NCBI GenBank assembly: GCA_033816765.1
Contig: CM066290.1
Coordinates: 3,968,001 to 4,032,000 of the forward strand
From: Nothopassalora personata
Lineage: Eukaryota > Ascomycota > Dothideomycetes > Mycosphaerellales > Mycosphaerellaceae
DNA: 64,000 bases
Direction: 5' to 3'
Of the stretch, positions 30,043 through 39,667 are shown piece after piece. Positions within the stretch are counted from its first letter, which is position 1, and every line of letters begins with the position of its first letter. The notes beneath the pieces were generated by a model. The model did no database searches and was not told the DNA's origin. It worked only from the letters and a program-made list of their open reading frames with translations. The translations under genes were made by a program, and so were the position numbers.

Positions 30043-31035
30043 ATGGCGACCATGACTATGACTGAGTCAGCCGACTTCGATGACATCGTCTTCGACAACA
30101 TGACTTCAAGAATGGTGTCCTACCCCGAGGTCGTTGACTGGGCTTGCTCTGACGAGCTCGACATGGCCAGCGAAAGCGCGCGACTTTCTGTCACCGACTC
30201 CGTCCAGGCTGGAGAGAATACTGCTTCCAGTCTATCTTCCACTGGCGCGAGATCCCTGGAGTATGTTACACCAAGCGAATGCTCTGGGGAGACAGCAAAG
30301 TCAACCGCAGAGGCATTTGTCGAGTTCAGAGTCGAAGCAGAGCAGTCCAAGTCAAACTCGATGCCAGCAACCACTTCGCACCAAGCACTTGCAGCCGAAG
30401 ATACAGAAAGCACTCCCATGCTGCCTGGTCTGAGACTACAGAACTTGCAATCAGCTGGCACGCCAACGACATCTCCCAACAATGCTCAAGGTGAAGATGT
30501 CAGTCCAGACGATAGCGAAGACTGGTCCTCGTGCGCGAGCTCAGACTCCCCTGCCTTGAACGCCTCAGGCATCGAGTCACCAAAGCCCAAGAGCTTCATC
30601 TGGGCTCTTCAGTCACGCGGGCGAGCCGCACATCTCCGCAGTGTGGACGACGGTGCTCCATTACGCCACGGCACACCCCCAAAGGCTGTCGACTCCGACT
30701 TGGAAGACCTCCTGTCACCAGACTGCATGACAGGCAAGGCTGACTACTGCAAGATTTTCTCCCACGGCCGCACAGCCAAGGAGTATCTGCACTACCAAGC
30801 CGACAAGATCAGGACTGCCCTGCAGGCTGACTTCCGAAAGGCTGACCGAGAGCGTGCGGGCCACCAACGCAACTTCAGGTTCTTGTGCAAGAAGTACGGC
30901 AAGGACCACGCTCGGGCCATTTTCAAAGCCTACGAGAAAGAAGTCAAGGTGCTCGGACGAAGGGTGCACGCACTTCACAAGGCCCGCCAGGACCTTGCTT
31001 TCCAGGAGAGTGATGATGATTGGGATATTATTTGA
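30043..31035 (+). CDS. Acidic, largely disordered protein of unknown function
   Basis: 330 aa, single exon. I start it at ATG 30043 because of its strong context (ACCAAAATGGCGACC); the frame is open upstream but without ATG. The first 200 residues are rich in Ser, Thr, Asp and Glu with scattered SP/TP sites (SPDDSEDW, SGIESPKPK). Residues about 240-325 form a basic, helix-prone domain: KADYCKIFSHGRTAKEYLHY, then DFRKADRERAGHQRNFRFL, KYGKDHARAIFKAYEKEV. The protein ends in ESDDDWDII. I do not recognise the family. After the TGA the same frame stays open for 62 more codons (see findings). Nuclear or regulatory roles would be guesses. Confidence 0.75.
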   Translation: MATMTMTESADFDDIVFDNMTSRMVSYPEVVDWACSDELDMASESARLSVTDSVQAGENTASSLSSTGARSLEYVTPSECSGETAKSTAEAFVEFRVEAEQSKSNSMPATTSHQALAAEDTESTPMLPGLRLQNLQSAGTPTTSPNNAQGEDVSPDDSEDWSSCASSDSPALNASGIESPKPKSFIWALQSRGRAAHLRSVDDGAPLRHGTPPKAVDSDLEDLLSPDCMTGKADYCKIFSHGRTAKEYLHYQADKIRTALQADFRKADRERAGHQRNFRFLCKKYGKDHARAIFKAYEKEVKVLGRRVHALHKARQDLAFQESDDDWDII

Positions 31036-31973
31036 GGAGGAATTCGCGACGACTACAACGACGACGACTACGACGACTACGAATACGACTACGACGACTG
31101 GGATCCGCATTTCGCAGCGGAGAGCCAAGACAGACTGGTGGGCCCCCAGCACCAGCAACGAATCCAGCGGCAGAGGACAAGGGAGGAAGATTGTAACTTT
31201 AAGCATGGTTCAGCATTGATTTGAAGCGTTTTGTGCAATGGTTTGGCGATGGAGTTTTGTGGGTTTGCGTATCAGATTGTAAAGATAACATCGGAGGGCC
31301 CAATTGACCACCAGAGTCGAGCGGAGGGGCCCACGGAGAGCGCGAGGTCGGGGCGCTTCTCGTTTAATAGTATGTGAACGATGTTCACAACCTTCAGCAA
31401 CCTCGTCTTTCTTCTCGTCGCGTGATGTCTTTCTTGGTGCTGCTTGATGCTATGGAGCTCCGTCGTGCTTCACGACAGGCGGACTGTTGCCGTGAAGGAG
31501 GATATTCCCAAAAATTGCTGCGTTCTTGACCTTGGCATAGACCCTCGCAAGGCACAATGCCCTGTGCGCTTTTGCGGCTCTCGATCAAGGCATCATATCA
31601 TATCGCGTCTCGCTTCCTCGAACGTGCATCAGCCTGGCCATGCAGTGTTCCGCTGGCTGTCTTGAGCAGCTTCTGCCGCCATCGGGTGAAGCGCGACATC
31701 ACAACCACTTGATCACGCGCTTCACGTCGCTCTGATTCGTCACATTAGATGTCTTCGTCATCCTGCGCATGTGAAAGAGAAGCAGTGGACGAAGGCTTCC
31801 TCCGGAAAATCCTCGGACCCCACTTCCGCGGCGTTTCTCTCGATCATCCACCACCCACCGAGGCAAGAACATTGAGCTGCATACCACATCACAGATCACC
31901 TCTCCCCGCTTGAAACCCACGAGTAAAGCACACCAAAAGTTTCGCGACCCCCCAGCATCCCATATCCGCAACC
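31036..31973. other. Intergenic with an imperfect ACGACT repeat
   Basis: Contains an imperfect (GACGACTAC)n tract at about 31045-31101, directly after the previous stop, and the TIM13 promoter. No other gene is supported. Confidence 0.5.
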
Positions 31974-32298
31974 ATGTCCGACGCAAAGCAACAACTCATG
32001 GACCAAGTCCGCCAACAAGCCGCCCTCGCCAACGCAAGAGCATTAGTGGAAGTATCGTCACCCATACCACCCTCAAAATCTCTTGATCGTCTCTAAAATC
32101 ACATCCGCGCAGAAACTCAACGAGCACTGCTTCGAACGCTGCGTCCCCAAACCCGGCTCGTCACTTTCCTCGGGCGAATCGACGTGCTACACACATTGTA
32201 TGGAAAAGTACATGTCTGCGTGGAATACGGTGTCGAAGCAATATCTTGGACATTTGCAAAAAGGAGTGGGGAGTGGGCAGGGTATTGGAGAGCTGTGA
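31974..32298 (+). CDS. TIM13: Mitochondrial import inner membrane translocase subunit Tim13
   Basis: Exons 31974-32051 and 32113-32298 over a 61-bp GT-AG intron (GTATCG...GCGCAG); 87 aa. The product MSDAKQQLMDQVRQQAALA, then KLNEHCFERCVPKPG, GESTCYTHCMEKYMSAW has the twin Cx3C motif (CFERC and CYTHC) of small Tim chaperones. Tim13 works with Tim8 in a hexamer in the intermembrane space that escorts hydrophobic precursors such as Tim23. The spacing and the VPKPGSSLSSGE loop point to Tim13 rather than Tim8, Tim9 or Tim10. Length is normal. Confidence 0.95.
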
Positions 32299-32647
32299 GG
32301 AGGGCTATGATACGGCAGTGAGACGAATGTATGGACATGGGCTGAGGACGTTTGACATTGGACGAGGCACGAGCCGTGTACGATCACAGGGAGGTCTGGT
32401 GCTGTACAAAGACACTGAGAGCATTGCGAGGCGTTTAGGGAAGATATGGAAAGATGAGTGCCGCTGGCAAGGATGTCATTTCGGCAGCAAAGGCGGCAGG
32501 CCACGCGGAATTGTGTCTCGGTCGTACAATGTAAAATCAGGTGCTTATGGAGCGACACTTCCTGTATCATAGACTCCGTGCTCCGCTACAATGCATCAAA
32601 GCGCAACATTCAGAAGCGAATACATCGCTCAAGATACAGAAACCTAC
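32299..32647. other. Convergent intergenic gap, 3' regions of TIM13 and NUC1
   Basis: About 350 bp, nothing else recognised. Confidence 0.5.
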
Positions 32648-33706
32648 TCATCTTTGTGCTGGACTCGGGCTCGGCGGCAGCTGTCCTTTGGCTGGAGGGT
32701 TCGTCGAAAAAGTCCTCTGTCGCTCTGCATACTGCTTGATGATCAGACTGCAGCTGACCTCCTGGCAGAGCTTCCTCTTCCTGGCAGGCTCCAGCAACTT
32801 GGTGAATTCTAGCCCGCTTGCTCTTTCAAGCGCCTCGACCGGTACCTCAAAGTCCTTCAGTGGCTTATCGTTCGGTATCTTCTCGTTCGGTAGCACGAAC
32901 GCGCCGAGGCTGACTTTGCCGCCGACTTTGCCATCTTCGGCGTATATAATCTTGTAGAAGTGTGTTGGCACTGCCACATTCGGCGGGTGTCCCACAACTT
33001 CGTAGGTGACCTTCCACTTCTGATCGATGGGATCCCGTTTCGGTAGGTACAGTGGTCCAGTAATGATCCTCACAGAGGGATAGAACGACGTCAATCGACG
33101 ACAGAAGTCCTCGAAATGCGCCCAGTAGTCTCTATTGAAGCCTTCTCCCACCTGCGGACACATGTTGGACAGGGCAAAGGTGCTATCCATGGCTTCTTGC
33201 GACCACTTCGCATCGGCTGCTGGGACTTGGTGTCCTCGGTCGTAGCCTGATCGAAAGTAGTCCTGGAGCTTTGCGCGAAACATTTCTGGTATGCTGCCGT
33301 CTTCTACGAATGCGGAGTGCCTTCTGTCGCCGCCCTGCATAAGGAGCGAGGCTGGCGTGATGTGCTCTGCAACCCAATGCGGATTCCTCGTTATCCTGTT
33401 GTACGACGATGTGAGCGATGGTGCCTGGCGAATGTCTGATACTGGACCGGGGAAGCCATATTGGAAGACGCCCGCGGGGTCGACAGGGGGTATGAAGGGT
33501 GGTTTAGGGTCGTCGCGCGCCACTGCAACAGGTGATGCAGGAGTTGTCCTCGGCGGCGAGGGTGCAGTTGCTGTAGAGGTCGATGATTGCTCTTTAGATT
33601 TGCTTATGCCGAACAGAGCTGCCGTGGTCGCAGCACCAACGGCCGCAGAAGCAGCCGCGACGATGGCTATCGTGACCTTGGACATGGCTGCAGCGGGCGC
33701 AGGCAT
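32648..33706 (-). CDS. NUC1: Mitochondrial nuclease Nuc1 / endonuclease G
   Basis: 352 aa, single exon, ATG at 33706; a second ATG seven codons on (MSKVTIAIVAA) is also possible. An Ala-rich hydrophobic N-terminus (about residues 8-35) fits mitochondrial targeting or a membrane anchor, followed by a Pro/Thr linker. The DNA/RNA non-specific endonuclease domain holds the catalytic DRGH (about residues 156-159, in GYDRGHQVPAADAKWS), then MDSTFALSNMCPQVG with the metal-binding Asn region, and RIITGPLYLP. The family makes a sugar-nonspecific nuclease of the mitochondrial inner membrane or intermembrane space that degrades mitochondrial nucleic acids and takes part in cell death and recombination. 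Length matches Nuc1. Confidence 0.95.
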   Translation of the reverse strand: MPAPAAAMSKVTIAIVAAASAAVGAATTAALFGISKSKEQSSTSTATAPSPPRTTPASPVAVARDDPKPPFIPPVDPAGVFQYGFPGPVSDIRQAPSLTSSYNRITRNPHWVAEHITPASLLMQGGDRRHSAFVEDGSIPEMFRAKLQDYFRSGYDRGHQVPAADAKWSQEAMDSTFALSNMCPQVGEGFNRDYWAHFEDFCRRLTSFYPSVRIITGPLYLPKRDPIDQKWKVTYEVVGHPPNVAVPTHFYKIIYAEDGKVGGKVSLGAFVLPNEKIPNDKPLKDFEVPVEALERASGLEFTKLLEPARKRKLCQEVSCSLIIKQYAERQRTFSTNPPAKGQLPPSPSPAQR

Positions 33707-34714
33707 ATACGGACAGCGACGGCTAGAGGACCGGCGCCGTCCTTATGATGGGAGGACAGCACCACGAGACTCAGTGACGGGAAGGTCACTTACGCCAAAG
33801 TCTCATCACTGGACGACGCGTCTGCCGACGTTGGCGCGCAGCCAATCGTCTGGGGGTCAGGCTGCAGGGATCATCCCTACACCAACATGCATGTCAACTC
33901 AGCAAGAAGGCTGCGATCTTCCCCGTGCCGTACCGAAGATTTATGACTGCTTCAACCTACATCTATACCAGGGCCGCCCGCGCTGACGTGAAGAGCTCAG
34001 GGCACACCTGATTGTTACACTGGCCAAAGCGACGAGCATGATAGCAACGGTTGCTGGTCCACTGTCTAAAAGCTGCGCAGGCCTGCTCGCTGTCACAGGA
34101 CATAGAACGTTCTCGCCTCGCCCAAGTCAAAGTCATCCATAGGCTGCAATCGTACAGTACAGTACTCCTACCCCGGTTGAGCACATCTTCGGCTTTGCAC
34201 CATGCCATTTGGTAAATCGTCGGGTCGTCCTTTCGATCTGCAATAAGCAACGACGGCAGTGTGTACAGTATAAGCCTCCGATCCAACTCTCAGCTGCTGT
34301 ATACCCAGAGATCGCGCTCCAGGATGTCGAACCTTGAAGCTGTTACTGCATGTAAGGACCAGGAGCACCATGTCGACTTTGATCGATGAGACCTCGACAT
34401 TAATCTGCTGAAGCCGCATTGCTTTACAATTTCATGAGGTGGCTTGCTGCGACTTGAAATGTCCACTCATTGTCCTACGTGTACCACCCTCTGGCCACCC
34501 CACGCCATTGCAAAATCAGTGCTGTGCAGCGACGACCTGTGTCCAGGATTTGTCGAATCTCTTCCTGACGAATACATCATCTCTAAGCGCAACGAGGAGT
34601 ACTCTTTCTCTCGACCCGCCAGGAAACCTCCACCAGACGCAGCTGCCTTTATCAGGACGATAAAAAGATCGCAGTCTTGCCCACAGTTGAGGCCCAGCTT
34701 ACCGGATCAATAGC
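33707..34714. other. Divergent intergenic region between NUC1 and the FAD monooxygenase
   Basis: About 1 kb. A long plus-strand frame that starts within NUC1 runs into it but is only the antisense of NUC1. Promoters of both genes are expected; no motif is clear. Confidence 0.5.
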
Positions 34715-36235
34715 ATGGCCACGTCTACTCCCCTGAGAGTAGCCGTTGTGGGCGGTGGCTTCGCGGGCTTGACGCTCGCCATTGGGCTGCAAAAGTACGC
34801 ACACCTCGATGTACAAGTATACGAAGCGGCAGGGAAATTCTCAGAGATTGGCGCTGGAATTACATTCGGACCGAACGCCCAACAAGCGATGCGTCTGATA
34901 GACCCGGAAATCTTCGCAGCTTGGAAGAGGCGTTGCAACTTTCAGGTAACGCCACCTGACGAGAATGGCCTCTACACTCACATGGAGATCACGAAAGGCC
35001 AGAATCCGGACATGGGTCAGGTTGTGATACAGCACAAGCATCACACAAAAGGTGCCACCATTCACAGAGCTCACCTTTTAGACGAGCTCATCAAGCTCCT
35101 CGAACCCAGCAGAGCGCATTTCGGCAAACGGCTGAAGCACATATATGAGACCGTTGATGATAGCATTCCCACCATCTTAAACTTCACCGACGGCAGCACT
35201 GCAGTCGCAGATATCGTCATTGGAGCAGATGGCATCCATTCGGTCGTGCGCAAGCACATCCTAGGGCCCGATCATCCAGCTGCAAATGCTCATTACACAG
35301 GCCACGCCGTCTATCGCACAATGGTACGTTTCGAACCCCGGCTGTGCAGTGCCAAGCTGTCGCCCATGCCTTTCACTCATGCTAAACCTGCACAAGGTGC
35401 CGATGGCTGAAGCGAGAGCGAAGCTCGGCGACATCCAGCAAAAGTTCGGTATGCGCTGTGGACGCAACGGAGTGATATTCGGGTACCCGATCAACGATGG
35501 CAAGCAGTACTTCTTATCCGTAACGGCTTTCAATTATGGCTCATGGACACACGACAAGTGGCAAAAGGCGACAAATGTCGAGGCTATGCAGGCCAGCTTC
35601 GCGGACTGGGACGACTTCACTCGTCGTCAAGCCAGTCTTTTCCCCAGTAACGGCGGCACAATGACTTGGTCGATTTGGGAGATGCGTAAGTCGTCGTCCT
35701 GCTCCAAGCGCTTCCAATCTTCCATGCTAAGAATCCCTTCCCAGCTCTCGCTCCTACCTATTTCAAGGGACGAGTCGCGATCATGGGCGACGCCGCGCAC
35801 GCGAGTACTCCCTTCCAAGGTGCTGGAGCTGGCCAGTCGATCGAAGATGCGTTGATTCTTGAGCAACTATTCGGCAAGTATCTGGCAACAACGAGCGCGA
35901 ATAGCAGCCCTGGTCGCTCGACTTGGCGAGTCGGTCAGTCGCCGACAGCACAACAGATTGTACCTTGGATTCTTCAGGCATACGATACTGTGCGGCGCTT
36001 CAGAACCCAGAAGGTCACGGCGACAAGTATGGAGAATGGACGCATCCTCAGCGGCAGTGAACCCAGTGTTGGCGATCGTGCCGCAGACATCAGAAAGGCA
36101 AGCGCTGGTCGACAGGAATGGATCATCGATCTCGATCAAGAACAGCAGGTCAAGGATGCCTGCCAAATATTTGAGACGATTCGGGATGCTGGCGAGCGGC
36201 ATCTGCAATCACAGGCACGAGGTGCAAAACTGTGA
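34715..36235 (+). CDS. FAD-dependent monooxygenase, salicylate-hydroxylase-like
   Basis: Three exons: 34715-35323, 35397-35685 and 35745-36235, with GT-AG introns of 73 and 59 bp, giving 462 aa. It has the three flavin signatures of group A hydroxylases: GxGxxG-type RVAVVGGGFAGLTLAIGL at the N-terminus, the DG motif IVIGADGIHSVVRKHI (about residues 168-183), and the GD motif RVAIMGDAAHASTPFQGAGA (about residues 307-326). Such enzymes use NADH or NADPH and FAD to hydroxylate aromatic acids; fungal relatives often act on salicylate or 6-methylsalicylate type substrates. Substrate cannot be fixed from sequence. It stands alone, without catechol dioxygenase or polyketide genes nearby, so a catabolic single gene is likely. 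Confidence 0.92.
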
Positions 36236-36420
36236 CGGAGCAAGGTCGACAGTTGGTACTGACCATACAATCATGAACGTGGGCCACATGATGTGATCTC
36301 TGTTCTATACATGCTATCGGTCTGTCTCGACCTTCCTCCGCCGACTCTTTCATTCAGATGGCATGAGAACATTCTCATGAATTGCGTCCGTGGGTCTGTA
36401 CAGCATGCTAATAACAGCGT

Positions 36421-37688
36421 CTAAGCCCACTTGCCTAGGAGCGCCATGATACCAGCACCAAGCAGGACGCAGAAGATCATGAAAGTCAACTGCCTGTCGT
36501 CGTTTGTGCGGTCAGGGTTAAACAGAAAGTCTCGAGCGAGCAGCTCGACGAATCCAGTGTATATGAGGATACCAGCAGAGGTCGCGTCGAGTACCCCAGA
36601 GACCGTATTAGCGGTAAACGATCCGGGGTTGTATGTGTTCCGGACACCGTAGCCGGCGGCGATGGCAATAGGAGTTGTCAAGCCATACCCGGCGCAAAGC
36701 ACGTACGGCATCCAGTTCAAACGCTTTGGAAATGGAATTGCTGAAAGACGTGCGCCGATACCGAGACCTTCGAAGGATTGGTGGAAGACAACCACAATGT
36801 AGAGGACTCTGAATTCATCGCCAGCGCTGCCCAGGGTCAAGCCGATAATGACGGAATGGAAGATGACACCGAATTCGAGGATGAGGAAGGCAGCGATCTG
36901 CTGCTTGAATGAACGGTCCGCGAGGGCGTCCTCCTCACTTTCGCTCATGCTTGACCGCTCTGCTTTGCCGTTGTCGAGATCCTTCCTATTAGGCTTGATG
37001 TGCTGATCTTGGTCACCGGAGTGCAGGTGCTGATGTGTAGACATTCGACGGCCATTATCGACCTCGTATCGGAGCATTGCTGCGTCGACGGACCCCTCTC
37101 GCACATACCTTTGTTCGTCGTGGACCGAGTGGCCATGCGCTATGCCGTACTTCTTCTCCACAAATCGCTCGGCATAGAAGTCTATCAAGAAGACGCTCAT
37201 TGCCGATGTAAGGGCAATGGCAGGCACCCAGGAGAACTGTGCCCACCCGCCTGTCATACCAACACATGTGTTGGGTCCGATTGCCTCGTATGCTGGATCA
37301 AGCAGATGAATGAAGGCAGTCGCAATGATGACGCCAGCACCAAAGTATCGTGCGAAGAGATAGGCATATAGCGGAATGCGAAGCGACTTCATCCTGGTTG
37401 CCATGACTGGGAAGAAGGTGACGGCCGAGGATACGATCAAGACGACGAAGATGGCACTAATGCGTGCGCCATTCTTCGTGCCATCGTACGGCACTGAGGA
37501 AGCTTGAAGGTAGCAGACGATCTTGCGGTTGAGTCCCTGCTGTACCGCCTCCGTGAGGTTGACATTTCCTAAGCCACTGTGAGACGCTGGAAGGGAGTGT
37601 GCTTGGGTTGGTGCATCAACATACCTGCATTCGCATCGGTGATTGTGCCAATGTCACCCTCGGAAGGGTATGACGCCATGTCGGCCAT
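36421..37688 (-). CDS. ZIP-family zinc/iron transporter
   Basis: Exons 37688-37625 and 37568-36421 over a 56-bp GT-AG intron, giving 403 aa. Predicted membrane segments: ISAIFVVLIVSSAVTFFPV, YFGAGVIIATAFIHLL, VPAIALTSAMSVFLI, then a long cytosolic loop with a His-rich patch (HQHLHSGDQDQH). After it come FLILEFGVIFHSVIIGLTLG and VVVFHQSFEGLGIGARL, which carry the conserved His and Glu of the ZIP metal site, and three more helices to the C-terminus. ZIP proteins bring zinc or iron into the cytosol; the size and His loop resemble Zrt1/Zrt2 plasma-membrane transporters. The N-terminus is soluble and outside. Metal specificity is inferred. Confidence 0.94.
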
Positions 37689-38919
37689 AATTGTGACACA
37701 GATTCAAGCAGTAAAGGTACCGCAAGATATAGCCCAAGAAAGCAGAAGCGTGCTATGTGCCGACTAGAGGAGATATTCTGGCATCTGACGAAGAACCTGA
37801 ATGGACAGAAAGCTTGTTGGCAATTGTATCAATTGCCACGAGGCGTTGAACGGAACGCGCGCACTAGGGTCGTTGAAAACACCTTGATGGATAAATAGTG
37901 TCAATGGAATAAGCGGATTGCGTCTCGCCGTCGGTTGGTTGGCTGACAGCTTGAAGGGTCGCGTTCTGCGGTTGCATCGTGGGATCACCTTGATGGGCAC
38001 CACGGTATGTTCTACCGGTCCTGGTCTTGGGAAGCTTTCCATGCCATACCATACAGTATTCACTTGGAGCGTTGAACCGCGGACACGTGATACGGAATTA
38101 TCGTAGTATCCGAATCGGCGCGAAGCCGGACCAGATGGTTCAAGCTGCAGGTGGGAGAAGGGAAACAGACCGTTGTGAAGTCAATCGACCGTTGGATATA
38201 CGCGTCGCAGACACATCGATGGTATGTATCGAAAGGCGAGATCTTACTGTTCGTGGCGCGCATCTCTGCTGCGAAAGGAAGGCGTGGGATGATGCCAAGC
38301 AGAGGCGAAGTGCCGAACTTTCCCACACCTGCCGGCAACCACAACCGACACCATCAGCTATAGATTCTAGAAAACTCAACACACGTGTTGCGCTGTTCTC
38401 CATGCGCGAATATACCTCTCTTCATCGTAAGGAGACGACTCTTTAGAGAGGCTGCGATGCTGCCTTGCTCTGACCGCTGTACATCGAACACTCACGATGC
38501 AGGGGCAGCCAAGCTCTCGAGCTACACATGGAGACCGCTTGAGAACAAACAGCCTTGTACGAAACTGTTTACGACCAGCACGAGGAGACTGTGCTCCTGT
38601 GGCTCGCGTATTGGGCGGACCCCAACAAGCAGGCACGCGAAGGAAGTCTGGACACTCCTCTGAGACTAAGCCGAGGCCTATGGCTATAGCAACATCATCA
38701 GCATGCTGCATATGAGCCTCGAGCGAAATGCACATGGATCGAGGACATGGACGCCGAGGCTGTAATGATCCTGCCAAATGACAACGTGCGTCGGTATTTA
38801 GCTTTGAATCAGCTTTTTGTCGTGCACTGAACACCTCTTGCCTTCTCCTTCTCCTGTTCCCGCCTCTCTTTCTCTGCTGTTCCTTTTTCCTCTCCAGGAA
38901 CCTCGCCTGATCCCATCAC
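37689..38919. other. Intergenic, no supported gene
   Basis: About 1.2 kb upstream of the ZIP gene. Frames up to 150 codons exist, but they begin at non-ATG codons and show no domain. CT-rich near 38840-38900. Confidence 0.45.
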
Positions 38920-39293
38920 TCAGGGGCACCGGTATGGTTGTCCCAAGCATGATCCATCAGCTCTCTGTTCTTGATGTTGCAGTGCACTTTCTTGAAGTGC
39001 CACTCCTGCTCCCCTGAGCTCTGCCTCCGCTTGGGCGGACGAGAGACAGGCTTCCTGCACGGTGTGGCGGATCGTGGCGGACATTTCGATAGCACATTGA
39101 ACCGCCTCTCGATATGCCGGTCGATCGTCAGGAGGCGCAGCCTGAGAGCGTATGATCAGTCTCTCAATCTCCTTCATAAGACCTTGCATGTCATGTTCAC
39201 GCTGTTGGTTCTCCAAGCACATTTGCCTGCTTGCTACTTACATTCGAACAACCACTTCTCGAGGCGCGAGAGTTGTTCGCGGAGTCCTTCCAT
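38920..39293 (-). CDS. Small coiled-coil protein of unknown function
   Basis: Proposed exons 39293-39242 and 39182-38920 over a 59-bp GTAAGT...CAAG intron, giving 104 aa. The N-terminus MEGLREQLSRLEKWLFE and the following MKEIERLIIRSQAAPPDDR and YREAVQCAIEMSATIRHTVQ are helical and heptad-like. The tail (QEQRADGSCLGQPYRCP) is polar. The splice choice is mine: other acceptors break the frame or leave the intron far too short. I do not recognise a family; the regular helices and exact frame make a real gene more likely than chance. It reads in the same direction as the RING gene, 375 bp downstream of its stop. Confidence 0.55.
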
Positions 39294-39667
39294 GATGGGC
39301 AGTGAGTGGAGGGCTTGGGGCGGTGCTCAGCTGCGTCGATGCGGGCGCCTGGACATTTAAGCTGCGAAAGGCAGACCTGCACAGAGTGCGCCCATTGTCG
39401 AAAAGTACAAAGCTAGCACAGAGGGGGAAGTCAAGTAGGCCATGTATTTCAAAGGGATTGTAGTCAATGGCATTGTATCAATGTTGCCGCTGCAGTAAGT
39501 TTATGGTCCTCGAAGGAGTCTGACCTAGGTCAACGTGACTAAGCGCTTCGTCCTCTCCTCTGACGACTGGATTGATTAGGACGTGGCGGCATGATCAAGA
39601 GACGCTTGGAACATGGCTACCTGCGAGAGCGTGGCCGCGTTACTAGACCTCTTCCCACAAACAAGTG
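39294..39667. other. Intergenic gap between two minus-strand genes
   Basis: About 370 bp: promoter of the small coiled-coil gene and 3' region of the RING gene. Nothing else seen. Confidence 0.45.

Noticed and set aside
33291..33986. Plus-strand ORF of 231 codons
   Set aside because: Antisense of NUC1, whose domain and length are certain.
34715..37688. FAD monooxygenase and neighbours as a secondary-metabolite cluster
   Set aside because: No polyketide synthase, NRPS, terpene cyclase or pathway regulator in the window; neighbours are housekeeping or transport genes.
38376..38834. Minus-strand ORF of 152 codons
   Set aside because: Starts at a non-ATG codon, no domain, and overlapping frames are equally open.
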